Below are positions 1-11,464 of a DNA stretch of 40,192 nucleotides, piece by piece. This DNA comes from Hyphochytrium catenoides (lineage: Eukaryota > Sar > Hyphochytriomycetes > Hyphochytriales > Hyphochytriaceae), in assembly GCA_900088475.1 (NCBI GenBank), contig FLMG01003107.1, positions 1 through 40,192 of the forward strand, given 5' to 3'. The notes below the pieces were generated by a model. The model was not told the DNA's origin, did not search any database, and was given only the letters and a program-made list of their open reading frames with translations. Each line of letters begins with the position of its first letter. The stretch's first letter is position 1. The position numbers and the translations under genes are program-made.

Positions 1-779
1 TCTCTCTCTCTCTCTCTTTTCCCATTTCCCCCCTCCCTCCCTCCACGCTCCATGTTGGCCATCAGCGAGCAGTAGTAATACCATTTTCGGTCAACACCCC
101 CGTTTTCACGAATATAATGAATCACAACCACAGTACGGCCTCTGATTCTGAGCACCCTTCAGATGTCCCCCTGGTGTTGTGGGACCTGGCGGTAGGGGCG
201 GAAAAGCCGAGGAGCGACGCGGTCACCATCACTCACTCACCAGGCCTTGGGCATCACACAGCTCAACCTTGGTCACTGCTGCCAGGCAGGTAGTGAGAGT
301 TCTAGAGAAGAAGAGGAGATAGTCAGAGAGATGAGAGCCAGGGCGAGAGAGCGAGAGGGCGAACAGTGTTGGGGGAAGGGAGGAGAAGGCAACGGCTAGG
401 CAAAGGTTGATGTTAGGGGTGAGCCGGTTCGGTAACTTTGGGCTTGGTTTGTCGCCCTCCATCAGCGGAGAGCTGCATAGACGGACTGAGAAGTTCTATT
501 ACCCATTCTGCGGCCGAGACCATTCCAGAGAAATAAGAGCGAGGAGAAACTCCCGACGAAGGATCAAACAATATCTCTTCTCTCGGTAGAGAGAGAATGG
601 AGAAAGACTTGTACACTATATTCACCTGGCCTTAGCATCATGTTGGGAGTTAGCTTCCCTCATCAGCCACACAGACAGAATGATGCGGGGAACATACGCC
701 TCCACCGCTTCTGTCCGTCTCCGCCTCCTACAATACAATGTCTAACAATAGAATCACTAGAGTATCAGCTTATAGAAAA
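1..779. other. 3' flank of the P4H gene, no supported gene
   Basis: The left edge opens with a short CT repeat (1-18). The rest contains only short open frames in several phases. An ATG at 117 on the + strand opens a 58-codon frame, but no downstream exon can be joined to it. I see no RNA gene or mobile element. Confidence 0.5.
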
Positions 780-1257
780 TTATAACTCGTCCTTTGCGGC
801 AGCACTATTATCTACTGAGCCTGTGGAGCGCCGAATGTGAAAAACTTGCGCGCTGCCGTCTTTCTCCTTGACCGTGTGAGACCAGATCTCCTCTAGGCTG
901 CCAGCCAGCCGTGCCTGCCAGGAGTGTCCATCAAAGGTATTATAGCCTTTCGCATCTTTGGGGGGTATGTCTGCCATAGTCTTCCCTCCCCAAAGCAGTG
1001 TGATGGGCTCCTCTTCCTCGTTAATGAACTTGGCATGGACCGGCGTAGAAGTCCCAGAAGAGTCCTCTGACGGTTTAATGCCATAGCGTACATTGTTCCA
1101 GACCCAGAGGTTTGCGCCCCACTTAGTGCCGCTGAGAACGGGGCAGCCTCCATGAGTGGATGTAGGGTCCATGGCGCCTAGTGTAAGCTAATGTTAGAAC
1201 AATCGCTAACCGCTTACATGTCACTAAGTTCCCAGAAATAAAATAGAGAGAGAAAGC

Positions 1258-1299
<42 letters not shown>

Positions 1300-3031
1300 A
1301 AGGAGAGTGGATGGAGATCGCTGATGGAGAAAGGAGAGGTCATCAGGCTTCTCTGTGCTCTTATACTAAATTTTCTATCTCTGTCGAGATAGACTCACCT
1401 GCGCCTGTCTGGCTGTAGAAGAGAACAGCTCCAGCTTTCTTTGGGTAGACCGCAAGCCTAAATGGAAAGAGCAACGAGGGTGGAAGAGGCACAGGAGAGA
1501 GTTGATGCGGAGAGGGACAAAGTTAGAGGCCATGCTGCAGCCAAGATGCGACAACGTATAAAGGACATCACTGCCTTCAGCACATTTTTTTAACCTCACC
1601 AGCTCCCTTAACATCCACCACCTTTCTCCGCCGCACCTTTCCCAACCGCATGTCCATGGGTCACTTACTTCTTGTAGCACTTGTGCACAAGCTCGTACTC
1701 CCAGTCCGTCTCATTGAAAAGCTCTTTCAGCTCCGCAGGTACCGGCTTCTCAGAAAAATCTGGATGCTCCGGGATCTCCCCATGCGTGAAGACAGTCTGT
1801 CCCCCTTGCTCCACATCGCTAAGATAGAGGAAAACTGTCGCGAAGCGGTTGGAGCCATTGCGAGCGGGATCCCAGTTAAAGTTTGCGTCAGCATCAGGCC
1901 TAAAGTAGTCTTCGTGCTGGATATATGCTTGCTTCTGCTGATAACGAAGAATTTGAAGGCCATCTGCCATATCGCGGTTCCAAGGCTCAATGCGGAGAAG
2001 CTTGAACATTCTCTTCATGAGTGCGATAGAGAGTGGAGAGCTAGAATCAAAGGCATTCTCGCTTGTCCTGACATTGGAATGGTTCTTCTTCTTTCCGCCG
2101 CCCTTGCCCACGGAAGAGCGCTGTAGCTTTCTGTCTTCGTCTTTGATGTTCTCGACGTTCGCGATAAGCTGGTCCGCTTCGGAGGCGTTGAAGAAGTTCC
2201 GAATGAGAAGAACTCGGGGCTTATCACTGATGGACTCCAGCTCGACATGTCCTTCAAGGTCTGGCAGACCCAAGATCTCACCGCTGATCCTAACGACGTG
2301 CCCAAGCTAGGGATAGAAAGGGCAGAGATTATAGAAGTTAAGGCGATTTGTCATTGTGCCAGTGAAGAACCAGAATCGATAGAGAGTGACAGAAACTTCC
2401 ATCAACGAGACAGACTGCTTCCCTATAGGGAGAGGACAAAATGCTATCCAACAGTGAGAGAGAGAAGGGCACACAACTTATAGGCAGGCTGTGAGAGACT
2501 GGATGAAGAGAAGACACGCTGAAGAAAGTGAGACATAGCTTTGCCGAAGGGCACACCAGTTTATAGACAGGTTGTGAGAGACTGGATGAAGAGAAGGCAA
2601 CTGAGGAAACGAGGCATGGCTTTGCCTTTGTGCCCTACCTCAACAAAAGGCCAGACGAAGTGAATGCCTTGGGGGACGAGGTACAGCCTCTCTCCATCCT
2701 GAAAGCTCTCGTAGGCAGTCACTGGCTGTCCATTCCCTGTGAAGACGCGATCTGCAACCACTGGCTCGCCCTCAGGTACGGCCTCTCGCTCTACTTTGAT
2801 CTTTGTGGAGAGAAAGGCCGCAAAGGCTGTAGGGTTCTCAAACTCTTCGGGACTGACGGTGATGGTCACCCCATCGGTGCTCTTTCCATTGGAATAGAGG
2901 GTGACGGTCTTGGGTCTGCCTCGCACTACAGCGTCAGCCTCCGCCGTCACGGTGCCCTGCCAGTAACTTAAAGTGAGGGCCAGGAGAAGAAGCAATGGTA
3001 TTGCCACGACTCGATAAGTCTTCGAGGCCAT
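780..3031 (-). CDS. ER prolyl 4-hydroxylase with VHL-beta-like C-terminal domain and KDEL tail
   Basis: Four exons: 3031-2639, 2306-1669, 1457-1399 and 1177-780. They give 495 aa with phase kept at every GT-AG junction. I chose the ATG at 3031 because it opens directly onto a signal peptide (MASKTYRVVAIPLLLLLALT); an in-frame ATG at 3220 is possible. Residues ~38-125 resemble a doublecortin/ubiquitin-like fold. The 2-oxoglutarate/Fe(II) dioxygenase domain (~150-395) has the HxD iron ligands H262 and D264, the distal ligand H372 in THGGCPVLSGTKW, and K382 for 2-oxoglutarate. Residues ~409-465 align with the von Hippel-Lindau beta domain (FINEEEEPITLLW ... NTFDGHSW). The protein ends in KDEL, so it should be retained in the ER lumen and hydroxylate prolines of secretory proteins. 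The catalytic assignment is secure from motifs. The N- and C-terminal domain calls are by eye. Confidence 0.9.
1243..1300. repeat. (GA)n microsatellite in a P4H intron
   Basis: An imperfect GA dinucleotide tract lies inside the last intron (1178-1398) of the prolyl 4-hydroxylase gene. Confidence 0.9.
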
Positions 3032-3246
3032 CCTTCTCTCTCTCCTCTTAGGTTTCTCCTCTCCCTTGGCCACGCTGCGCAGCACGTTTTCTGACAGAGT
3101 AAAGGATCTCTGTACGCCCTCCTCGGCGGCTGCGTAGAAGTGAGAAAGTGACGGCGTTTGCTGCTCCTGTCCCTCTCTTTCTTTCATCTTTATGCTGTAA
3201 CACATTTCCTCATCCTCCATTGTAGCTCAAATGCGAACCTGAATCC

Positions 3247-3248
<2 letters not shown>

Positions 3249-3309
<61 letters not shown>

Positions 3310-3358
3310 TGTCTCTCTCTCTCTCTCTGTCATTCTCTGTCTGTGTCTTTCTCTCTCT
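3249..3358. repeat. (CT)n microsatellite upstream of P4H
   Basis: An almost pure CT tract of about 60 bp is followed by degenerate CT/GT sequence reaching ~3530. It lies 5' of the minus-strand hydroxylase gene, so on the coding strand it reads as a GA tract. The Leu/Ser-rich and Arg/Glu-rich open frames here come from the repeat and are not genes. Confidence 0.9.
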
Positions 3359-3359
3359 C

Positions 3360-5282
3360 TGTGCCTCGTGGTATCTCCCAAACGGCTCCTGGGCAGTCTC
3401 TGTCTTTCTGACTCTGGCTCTGCCTCTCTCTCGTTTCCCTCTCCACTCCCTCTTTTTCTTTCTATTCTGTCTCTCTCTCACTTCCTCCTCCTGTCTCTCT
3501 CTCTCTTCATCTCTCTTCCTCATCCATCACAACACAACGGCCGGCCCTCTTCCGCTAACACTGAAACTCCGCTAAACGCTCTTGTGCGCTTGAAAGGTGA
3601 ATACACTTTTTAAGGGTTTTCTCCTCTACCATGGCGGTAGCTGTTTACCGGAGTTTGGCAGGCAATCTAATAAGAACATAGACAGGGACGACTACTGGTA
3701 TCCCATTCCTGATAAGATCATTTGGGCAGATTACATCCATAATATGCCCAATATCGGTATGGAATACAAGGCTTGATCCAGAAAATCCGTTATATCTTAG
3801 GGTTCGGCGCCCTGGATGTCTGTCAGTGTACAGACTATTACAACGACAACAACTGCCGTGTTATCAGGGCTTCGCTGGATTACAGTACTGTACTACTTGT
3901 AGGAGGAGGACAAGCGGGCCAAGCCTTGGCATCCTGGGCATCGCCTGCTGAGAGGGTTCTCAAGCCTTCCTGCTCCTGCTCCTGCCGCTGCTGCCGCTGC
4001 TGTGACCCTGGCCTGGGGCCGCTGTGTACATTCGCAAGGGCTGGCACGACGGTGAATCCGCAGTAAAGTTGGCTGCTGCTGCTGGTGGTGGCGCTCTTGA
4101 CGTCCACGCTGCGGGAGTGATGGTAAGATGGTATGCAGGCTGATGGAGGCGTATCTCTTCCAGGGGGCGGTGCCTGGTGGCGTGCAGACTGCTGGTGGTG
4201 TTTCTCGTTAGGAGGCAAGCAGTGCGGGCGGGCTGCTGGCTGTTGACTGGTGGCGCTTCGCTTCCACGACCAAAGCTGTCCTCAGGGTCTACCCCTCGTC
4301 TTGTGTGGCTCCCGGGTATTATCCTCCTCCTCGATGATGTTCTCTGTTCCTACTTGATTGCTTTGGCCGTGGAGAGCTTTACCTTGCGCTCGCTGTGGCT
4401 CCATCTTTGCCTTCTCGTTAGCGATGGTTGAGAAGATGATGCCCCGCACGACTGTCGCTCATACGTTCAGAGTGTCGCGCGACAGGTCGAGAGGACTCAG
4501 AAATAAGAGATGAGAACGGAGTAGATTGATGTTATGCGGCCAGTTGCAGGAGGGACAGATGATCATCTTCTCCTGGCTAATGAGTGGAACCCGCTTAGCT
4601 GTTCGGTTTGACCTCCTCGTCGGCGTCATTCTTGTCTTCCTATTGCCCTGTCATGCATTCTACTCTTCTCTATAACGATCTTGAGGGGTTCCACCCACAC
4701 GTTGCCGAGCTTCTTCCAACTAATTGGCAGCTCTTTTGGAGTAGATTGCTTTCACTCCTTACTGACCTCTTTGGAGGCGGACATCAGTGGGCTACAGATA
4801 CTACCACTTTGCCCTATGAGAAACCCGTGTGATGAAGCCCCTTACGCAGAACGGAGTAGTCGAGAAGTATCGTTAGATACCGACAATGAAAGAAGACGTT
4901 GAAGAGGATGGTGGGACATGTTGATGAGGCAGAGTTGGCAACGGGATGGCTCTCAGAAGAGCTCAGGTCGGAAGGAGGTGTGCAGCACTAGTTCTGCTGA
5001 TATTATGTGGAAGGGCTACCCTTGAGCTTTATTTACTTAACGATCGACGACACTAGCTAGACATAGAGATAATAGACAGAAGCCAGGCTAATATTGCGAG
5101 AATGATGAGCCTGCCTCAAACACAACGAGTTAGAAGGAGGGAAGCTGAAACAATGGAAGAGAGCTTGGGGAAGGCGTAGTAGCAGACACCATGCCATGAT
5201 CTCTTCTTGGAGTTGGGAATCGCTAAGGCACGAAGGGTTCATCGTGAAGACAGAATAGCCGTCAATATGTTTATGGAGTGGA
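3360..5282. other. Intergenic, no firmly supported gene
   Basis: A plus-strand frame open from ~3597 to 3773 encodes a protein-like stretch (DRDDYWYPIPDKIIWADYIH) with no start codon or clear splice partner. It may be an isolated exon or a relic. Around 3961-4250 the sequence is CTG/GCTG-rich low complexity. I recognise nothing else. Confidence 0.4.
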
Positions 5283-6113
5283 CTAACTGTAGAACACTGC
5301 AAGGAGCACTCCGCACGCAGCGAGAGAGCTAGCTAGGATTGGAGCACCAGTGAGAGATGGAGCTGCGCTTCTCATGTTATTCTTGTTTGTTGGCAGAGCA
5401 CCGGTCGCGGTACCGGCAGCGTTATTGACGTTGCCTTGCGCAGTGCCTGTCATTGTAGAATTAGTCATGCCTCCCATGGTGTTACCACCCATCGTGGTAC
5501 CCCCCATTGTGTTGCCGCCCATAGTGTTACCGCTGCGAGTGGTACCGCCTGCGGTGGTGCCTCCCATCATGGTGCCGCCCATAGTGTTACCTCCCGCAGC
5601 CTGGTTGCCCATAGTGGTGCCTCCCATCATCGTCCCGCCCATAGTATTACCTCCTCCGACACCTGTGTTGCCCATCGTGTTGCCTCCCATCATGGTGCCG
5701 CCCATCGTGTTGCCCCCCATCATAGTGCCGCCCGCAGTGGTACCTCCCATCATTGGATTGTTGCCATTCATTGGATTCATGACAGGGGTATTGCCTCCAG
5801 TAGTCATTCCGCCTCCAATTGTGGTACCTCCCATCGCTCTCGCTGCCGGGCAGACCCCTGGGTTGCACAAGGGTACGTTGTCGTTCTTCTTAGGGTCTAC
5901 CTTGCACACTCTACAGGTCCCTCCGTTTGGAAGAATGTAGCAACCAAAGAACTCGCATCTCATTGGAACTGCAGTCGCACAGAACTGGCCGCCCTGAAAG
6001 TTCATGGGCAGGGCCCCGTTGCACTCCTGATCGGTGGCGCTTTGTCCCTCAGAGACCAGAAGGGTCATGATGAGCGCCGCAGAGAGAGCACTGGTAGCGG
6101 TAAAGAACTTCAT
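5283..6113 (-). CDS. Secreted MGG-repeat protein, probably GPI-anchored
   Basis: Single exon, 276 aa, start ATG at 6113. The start is supported by an immediate signal peptide (MKFFTATSALSAALIMTLLV). Residues ~25-85 hold eight cysteines in a compact domain (motifs CEFFGCYILPNGGTCRVC and CNPGVC). Residues ~88-230 are a tandem low-complexity array built from MGGTT, MGGNT and MGGTM units. The C-terminus (~250-276) is a hydrophobic segment after a small-residue SAAPS region, typical of a GPI-attachment signal. I infer a cell-surface or wall protein with a Cys-rich head and an extended flexible stalk. I do not recognise the family. The opposite strand is open for 196 codons across the repeat, but that is a product of the codon pattern. 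Confidence 0.8.
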   Translation of the reverse strand: MKFFTATSALSAALIMTLLVSEGQSATDQECNGALPMNFQGGQFCATAVPMRCEFFGCYILPNGGTCRVCKVDPKKNDNVPLCNPGVCPAARAMGGTTIGGGMTTGGNTPVMNPMNGNNPMMGGTTAGGTMMGGNTMGGTMMGGNTMGNTGVGGGNTMGGTMMGGTTMGNQAAGGNTMGGTMMGGTTAGGTTRSGNTMGGNTMGGTTMGGNTMGGMTNSTMTGTAQGNVNNAAGTATGALPTNKNNMRSAAPSLTGAPILASSLAACGVLLAVFYS

Positions 6114-8589
6114 ACTTTTTGACTGTTGTCTTTCGGATAAGACTACAAAGACACTGATGCCGGTTGCTTGTGAATTAATGGAGCGTGCTGGTGAGAAGTC
6201 TCTCACTTCGTTGATGTTGGCTCGCTAAAGGACTGTGGGAAGTGTCCTGTCGCTGTCCAACTCGTAGTTATTAGCGGTGGTCCTGACTCGGCGAGAACTC
6301 TGCTAAGGGATTGCTAGAGGGCTGGCAGGAAGGGTATCTGAGAGCTAGCTTGGGCTCCTACTGAGGACTGTGGGAAGTGTCCTGGTCGGATGCCTTTGCA
6401 GGTTTGCTGGAGGGTAAATTGGATAATGACTGAGACTGGGAGCTTCTTCCAATCTCTGCACATGCTAAGACGTACTTGTTAACTTTAAGAGAGCACCAGG
6501 AGAAGACGCGATGGTTGTCTGTGCCACTAAGCCTTGCAAGAGAGAAGCTCCTTCGCTAATTTCATCGTGTCTAAACTTCTCAGATCATAGGGAGGTGGCA
6601 TTCCTTCTTTGGCCCTTCTTCTGTTCCCTTCTTTCCGCTCGATAATAAAGGTAGCAGGACTGTTCATCTCACACTAGATAGAGGACAGCGGCAGCAACCT
6701 GAGGAGGGGTTACCCTGTTGCAACCCTTGGCCAGGTCTTGTCTATGTTGCACTACCGCTGTAGCGGTGCGCTGCACTTTTAATAAGGAGCAGAGACTGTC
6801 AGAAAGCTGTGTGGATACCTACAGAGCAATGCTTCTGAACCCTCCGCAGACTCTACGTGAAGCTCAGTGTTCGCCATCATTGGCCCGGTATCCTCCTTCT
6901 CAGTGTCTCTCGCCACCGCTGAAGCACTTCCATTGGAAAGAATAAGGGGGATGATAGAGCGACCAAGGAAGTCGACACGTCTTTAGTCCTTATTAATCTA
7001 GAGGACGATGTCGTTGCTGCACCAGCCATCGATCCCTCTACGTGCAATAGAAAGAACTCTCTTCAAAGGCTCAACTCTTTCTCCAACAGCACCAGGGAAC
7101 CATGCGACTATGACGGACAAGAGCGTCTCTTATCTTCTCACCTGCCTGCTGCTGCTGCTGCTGCTGCAGCCAAACAACAACTGATGACTTTGGAGTGGTC
7201 TCATGTTATCCCTATGCACTTTCGGGGTAGGACCACCATCTGTCGTTTCCTGTCAGCTCCAGCAGGGAGAGAGCAGACGACGACACCAGACCCAGCGGCC
7301 TCGGCTGCTGCTGCTGCTGTCAATGGGTAAGGCTGCTTCCTGCTGACGCCTCTTCTCTCGTCATAGAAAACTACTTTTCACTTTCTCTTTTTCTTGCCTG
7401 AAGCATCGAAATAGAGCGCACTTGAGAGACAGAGTAAGAAGGAGAAAGGGTTGTACTAAGCAGAGGTAAAGAGAGGGGGGACACGAGAGAGAGAGAGAGA
7501 GAGAATTGAGAAAGAGAGAAAAGAGAAGGTAGAGAGAGAGGAGAGAAAGAGAGACTGAGAAAGAGAGGGAAGAGATAGATAAAGATAGCGATAGAGATAC
7601 ATAATTTGAGAGATAAAATATATATATAGAGAGAGAGAGCGAGATAGTGTGTGGGTGAGAGAGAGAGAGAGAGAGAGAAGACGCAGAGAGACAGAGAAAG
7701 AGAGAGAGAGACAGAGCGATAGAGAGAAGAAAGCGACTACATATCCCTGTCCCCTCTTCCCTCCTATCATCACACGTCCTTTCTGTCCCTCTGACACACC
7801 ACAACCGGCCCCTCCTCACGCTCACTCTTCTAGTATCGTCCCCATGCCTGTTGTCGTTGTTATCGGATGTTCGTAAATCTGTTTCCTAGGTGTCGGACGC
7901 GTTCGTTACTGGGGGAGAACAGCATGAAGATCCATTGCACTTCTTGAAAGGTTGAAGCGCCATCATCTGCCACTTCTATAGACGCCCGCTGCTGCTGCTG
8001 CTGCACTACTGACGACACTGACGCGCCTCCTCGCTGATGGCCCTGGCTTGTCGCCTCTCTTTTGCTCGCTGCTGCCTGCGCTGCTGAGTCTGGCAGGCTG
8101 CTGAGGAGAAGAGAATTGCTAGCACGAGGTAGGATTTAGTAGAATAGCTCAATGCGCAATGAGGGTTTATCAGGGGTTGATGATGATAAGCATGTAATGA
8201 GGGGTGGATGACGGAGATTGATGAGCATTGGTTCGCTGCACAGGGGATGGATGAAGCAGGGTGGCGAACGCGTTCTTATTCTACGATGATAGTGAGGTGG
8301 AGACGATCTTTGAGGGCTGTAAAAGAGAAATGACGAGGACAAAATCGTAGACGGATGTCCATCATTGTGCAGCAGACCACTTTTGGGAGACAACAAAGAA
8401 GACACCATCACTTGGAGTTTGCTATCAACTCCAATGACTGATGTCCTTGAGCCTTGCCATATATTCCGAGTGCCTAATGTTCATTGAACGAGTCCTGAAG
8501 AATGCATAGTCCTTGGGCTTACTAGACTATAGTCTCCGCCTATCAACACCAGTTGCTGATAGAAGTGCGCCTCTTTAGCCACGCTTTTA
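6114..8589. other. Long intergenic stretch with CTG and GA repeats
   Basis: No supported gene. CTG-type trinucleotide runs lie at about 7146-7168, 7303-7320 and 7988-8004, and there is a GA-rich block at ~7480-7735. The open frames here are short or repeat-derived. Confidence 0.5.
7480..7735. repeat. (GA)n-rich low-complexity block
   Basis: Several GA runs (for example 7483-7504 and 7658-7678) are separated by GATA/TATA-like interruptions. The Ser/Leu-rich frames antisense to it are repeat-derived. Confidence 0.85.
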
Positions 8590-8868
8590 CTACTGATAAT
8601 GTGAGGAGGGTGAGGTCTGGGAAGGAAGGATAAGGGCCTGCGATCGTGTCCACCATCTTTGGTACGCCATCCTAGACCTTATCGTACAGGCAACTAGCGC
8701 TTGGTCCGTCACGAGGTGAGGCTTGAAGCGCGTTCCACATCGCTTGCCATCCTTCAGACCCTGCTTATTATGGCCGCCCAAGTTCCTGAGGCTCCTAACC
8801 CGGTAGTCGTCATAATCCAAGCCCAGGTTTGTTATTGATTTTGGAGCCTTCAAGCTGGAGAAGAACAC
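8590..8868 (-). CDS. Possible exon of an unrecognised gene
   Basis: The minus-strand frame is open through this block. It encodes non-repetitive, protein-like sequence (LDYDDYRVRSLRNLGGHNKQ ... KRCGTRFKPHLVTDQALVA). There is no ATG at its 5' end, and a CAG acceptor-like site sits just before the segment that begins VFFSSLKAPK. It ends 3' of the stop of the 9185-11464 gene, so if real it is a separate gene. I recognise no domain. Confidence 0.25.
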   Translation of the reverse strand: MFFSSLKAPKSITNLGLDYDDYRVRSLRNLGGHNKQGLKDGKRCGTRFKPHLVTDQALVACTIRSRMAYQRWWTRSQALILPSQTSPSSHYQ

Positions 8869-9184
8869 CTGTGTCCTGTCTTCAGCTTAGGAAGCAGCGA
8901 TGAGAGCTCTCCGTTGTCTTTTTCTTCCGCCCTTGGAACAGACGACTAATGTACCGGAAAGCTGGCCATGGTTTAACCCTTTCGACCGTGGGACACTGCA
9001 ACAGACGAGGAAACCCTTTCCTTTTCGTGGAAAACCATTGCGCACGATGAAGAAAGCGTGCTTGTTAAGTGTCTACCAGCCATCTTTATAATGTCACCTG
9101 CTGAATTTATGGCGCGGATCCTTGATTGAGAGCGCGAGAGTCGAAGGATGCCGTTGTATAGGAAGCCAGCGCACTTCGGAAGTG

Positions 9185-11464
9185 CTAGGCTGCTGGTGGA
9201 AGGAGATAAGTGTGCACGTCCTGGTTCTCTTTGAAAATCAGCGCCTTTACTGCTAAAGGCATGTTGCCTGACGCTTTTCCTTTCTTCCCTGGTGTGGGCA
9301 ACAATTGGATAAGTGCTAGTTCGAACGAGGGCTGTCAGAATATTGAATAAAGACGGACTAGGAAGGCCAAAACCTATCAAAGTAATGGAAACCGAACCTG
9401 CGGCTGATGGAGCCTTCTCCTGCTCCTTGTTGGTAGGTAACAGGAGTTTCCTCTTTGCGGGCTCCTCCCGTTCCTCTACTATCTTGCTGTGTCCCGGCGG
9501 CACGGCCCCATTCAGAGCCGCCACTTTTCGCTGAAACTCTGCCCGTCATAGTGTAAGGTCACATTCGAGCGTCTGAGTTAGAGTAGCCGGTGAAGAAGAA
9601 GTAAACGTCCCCGAGGGACGACTCACTTTTACGCGCAGATCGTAGCTTGTTCTCCACGTTGCATCGTGTACAAGAGCCTCCTTTCCGGTGCCTATGCTTG
9701 GTGCTCTGCATGCATTTAGGTGGTCAGCAGCTTGAAAAGTCCTAGACTAAGAGAAGCAGCAGCAGCACTATCCTTGTTGGGCTTACTTGGATCTGAGCGA
9801 AGGTCCTTTCTATGAACAGCTTCAGTTCTACAAGCTCTGGGGTCGAGCCCTTTGTTTGTGCTTGAGGTAGAGGGAAGAGAAACTCCCCTAATTGGCGATT
9901 CTCCTCGGACAGCGACCGCTTACCGCGCGATGACTCTTCATTCACCTTCCTCTTTTTCGCCTTATGAAGGCCTACATCACCCTTCCCGTTGCCTTTCGTT
10001 ACCATCTTCTTACTGGCGACGCCTTTAGGGCGAGAGAATGTCCGTCTTACTCCCTTTGTTGCATCTACCGCCTGATCCCTGTCAACGTCCCCAAAACTAA
10101 GGACATTCGCTGCCAGAAGCCTCTTCATGTGCACCCAGGTGGGTTCGCTCGGTGTGACAAGAAGGTTCTGCTTCCGTATTTCTTCTTCGTCACCATTCAC
10201 AGTTCTCTTTGGGGGAAGGAATATGGCCCCAGAGCTCCGTACGGTGTGAGAGACATTAAGCGTGATCGCTCCATCCGAGCACAAGGTATAAGAGCCCCAC
10301 ATGTCCTTGATGGGAACGAGTGGAAAGAAAACGAGGCCGTCGAGCAGAAGAATGTATAAGCCATGCTTCATGGGACATGAACCTGAATGGATAGAACTCA
10401 CCTGATCATCGGTCCAAGGGCATGACAACGAGGAGAGGGAGCCTAACCGAATAGCTGGCTTGGCTTCCAAGGTCTGAAACTGCTCTGAGCAGGTGAAAGG
10501 ACAAAGCTCCTCAACTAGGCGGTCGAGTTCCAGTTCATTGACCTGTTCCTGTTAACCATGTTAGAGATAGAGAGCCACTCAGCTCATCAGCAGTCATCAC
10601 TTCAAGCAGACAAGAGACACAAGTTGAGATCAGTGACAATATTATGTAAGGAGGAGACATAGAGGATGAAGATGTAGGCTGCCTTGTCAAAGTAACATTC
10701 CGTGATCTGCGTGGAACCTGCGGCCATAATGGATGTGGCAGCAGGTAGTAGAGACTCTCCTCCAACATCATCATCCAAGAGGTCTAGGAGATGCCAATAT
10801 GTAGAGCTGGAAAGATCTATAGCCCTTGACTGCGCTGCGGGCGTTGCCACGGCCACCGGAAAGGCCTAGATGAGGTTCCAACGTGAGCGAGCCTACCTTT
10901 TCGAGCTAAGAACGGGTTAACGCAGAAGGTGACAAAGACGAATTGCAATGAGGATAGAGGAGAAATTGTGAGACAAGAAGATTGAAAGCAGCGGGCGGGG
11001 CATGGAGCAGTGTAGACACATAAAGAGAGGACGTGGTAAGACGGCAAATAGCTACCTCTAATATGGGCGAACCTCCCGCAGTCATTGAAGAGAGCATCTC
11101 TACCGGGATACTGACCACCTGCCGCGGCAGGAGTTCCGGTGTGTGCTGCCCAGAAGATGCATGAATAGCCTCTTCGGCCCTATGTCTTGCAGCACAAAGC
11201 GGTGCAGTAGAGCCCTTGGTCAACGGAGCGTCTGGGATAAAGCCCAATGAGGGATAGAAGAATGGTTCCTATTATCATCGCATAGGAAGGTTATCACTCT
11301 TCTTCCTCGGGAACATCGACGAAGCTGGCAGGCAGCGCTGATGACATCGTACCATGGTCGGTCGAGAGCTTCCTGAAATTCTGTCACAAAGGTGAAAACA
11401 TTCGTACGCGGCTCCAGCAGCTGGAAGAACGCATCATTCGGCGTGATTCTGCATGATGCAGCCT
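9185..11464 (-). CDS. Unrecognised multi-exon, probably nuclear protein with a CxxC motif
   Basis: Exons readable on the minus strand, 5' to 3': ~11464-11298, ~11223-11064, 10865-~10620, 10548-10402, 10305-9787, 9705-9627, 9538-9398 and 9288-9185 (stop TAG). The last five, from 10548 on, keep phase exactly. The junction between ~10620 and 10548 and the true start are unresolved. The middle exon has a nuclear-targeting-like basic stretch (HKAKKRKVNEESSRGKR). The exon at 9705-9627 carries HRHRKGGSCTRCNVENKLRS, a short Cys pair in a basic context followed by a predicted helix. The tail reads MPLAVKALIFKENQDVHTYL. I do not recognise the family, and a chromatin or DNA-associated role is inference only. 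Confidence 0.6.

Noticed and set aside
117-290. Frame from ATG 117 with SDVPLVLWDL, resembling the start of the 18S rRNA modification enzyme TSR3.
   Set aside because: The family's essential CDPKRC-type motif is absent in all nearby frames and no exon could be joined.
1650-2126. Plus-strand 158-codon frame.
   Set aside because: It is the shadow of the catalytic exon of the prolyl 4-hydroxylase.
5350-5940. 196-codon open frame on the plus strand.
   Set aside because: It is antisense to the MGG-repeat gene; the lack of stops follows from the repeat codons on the other strand.
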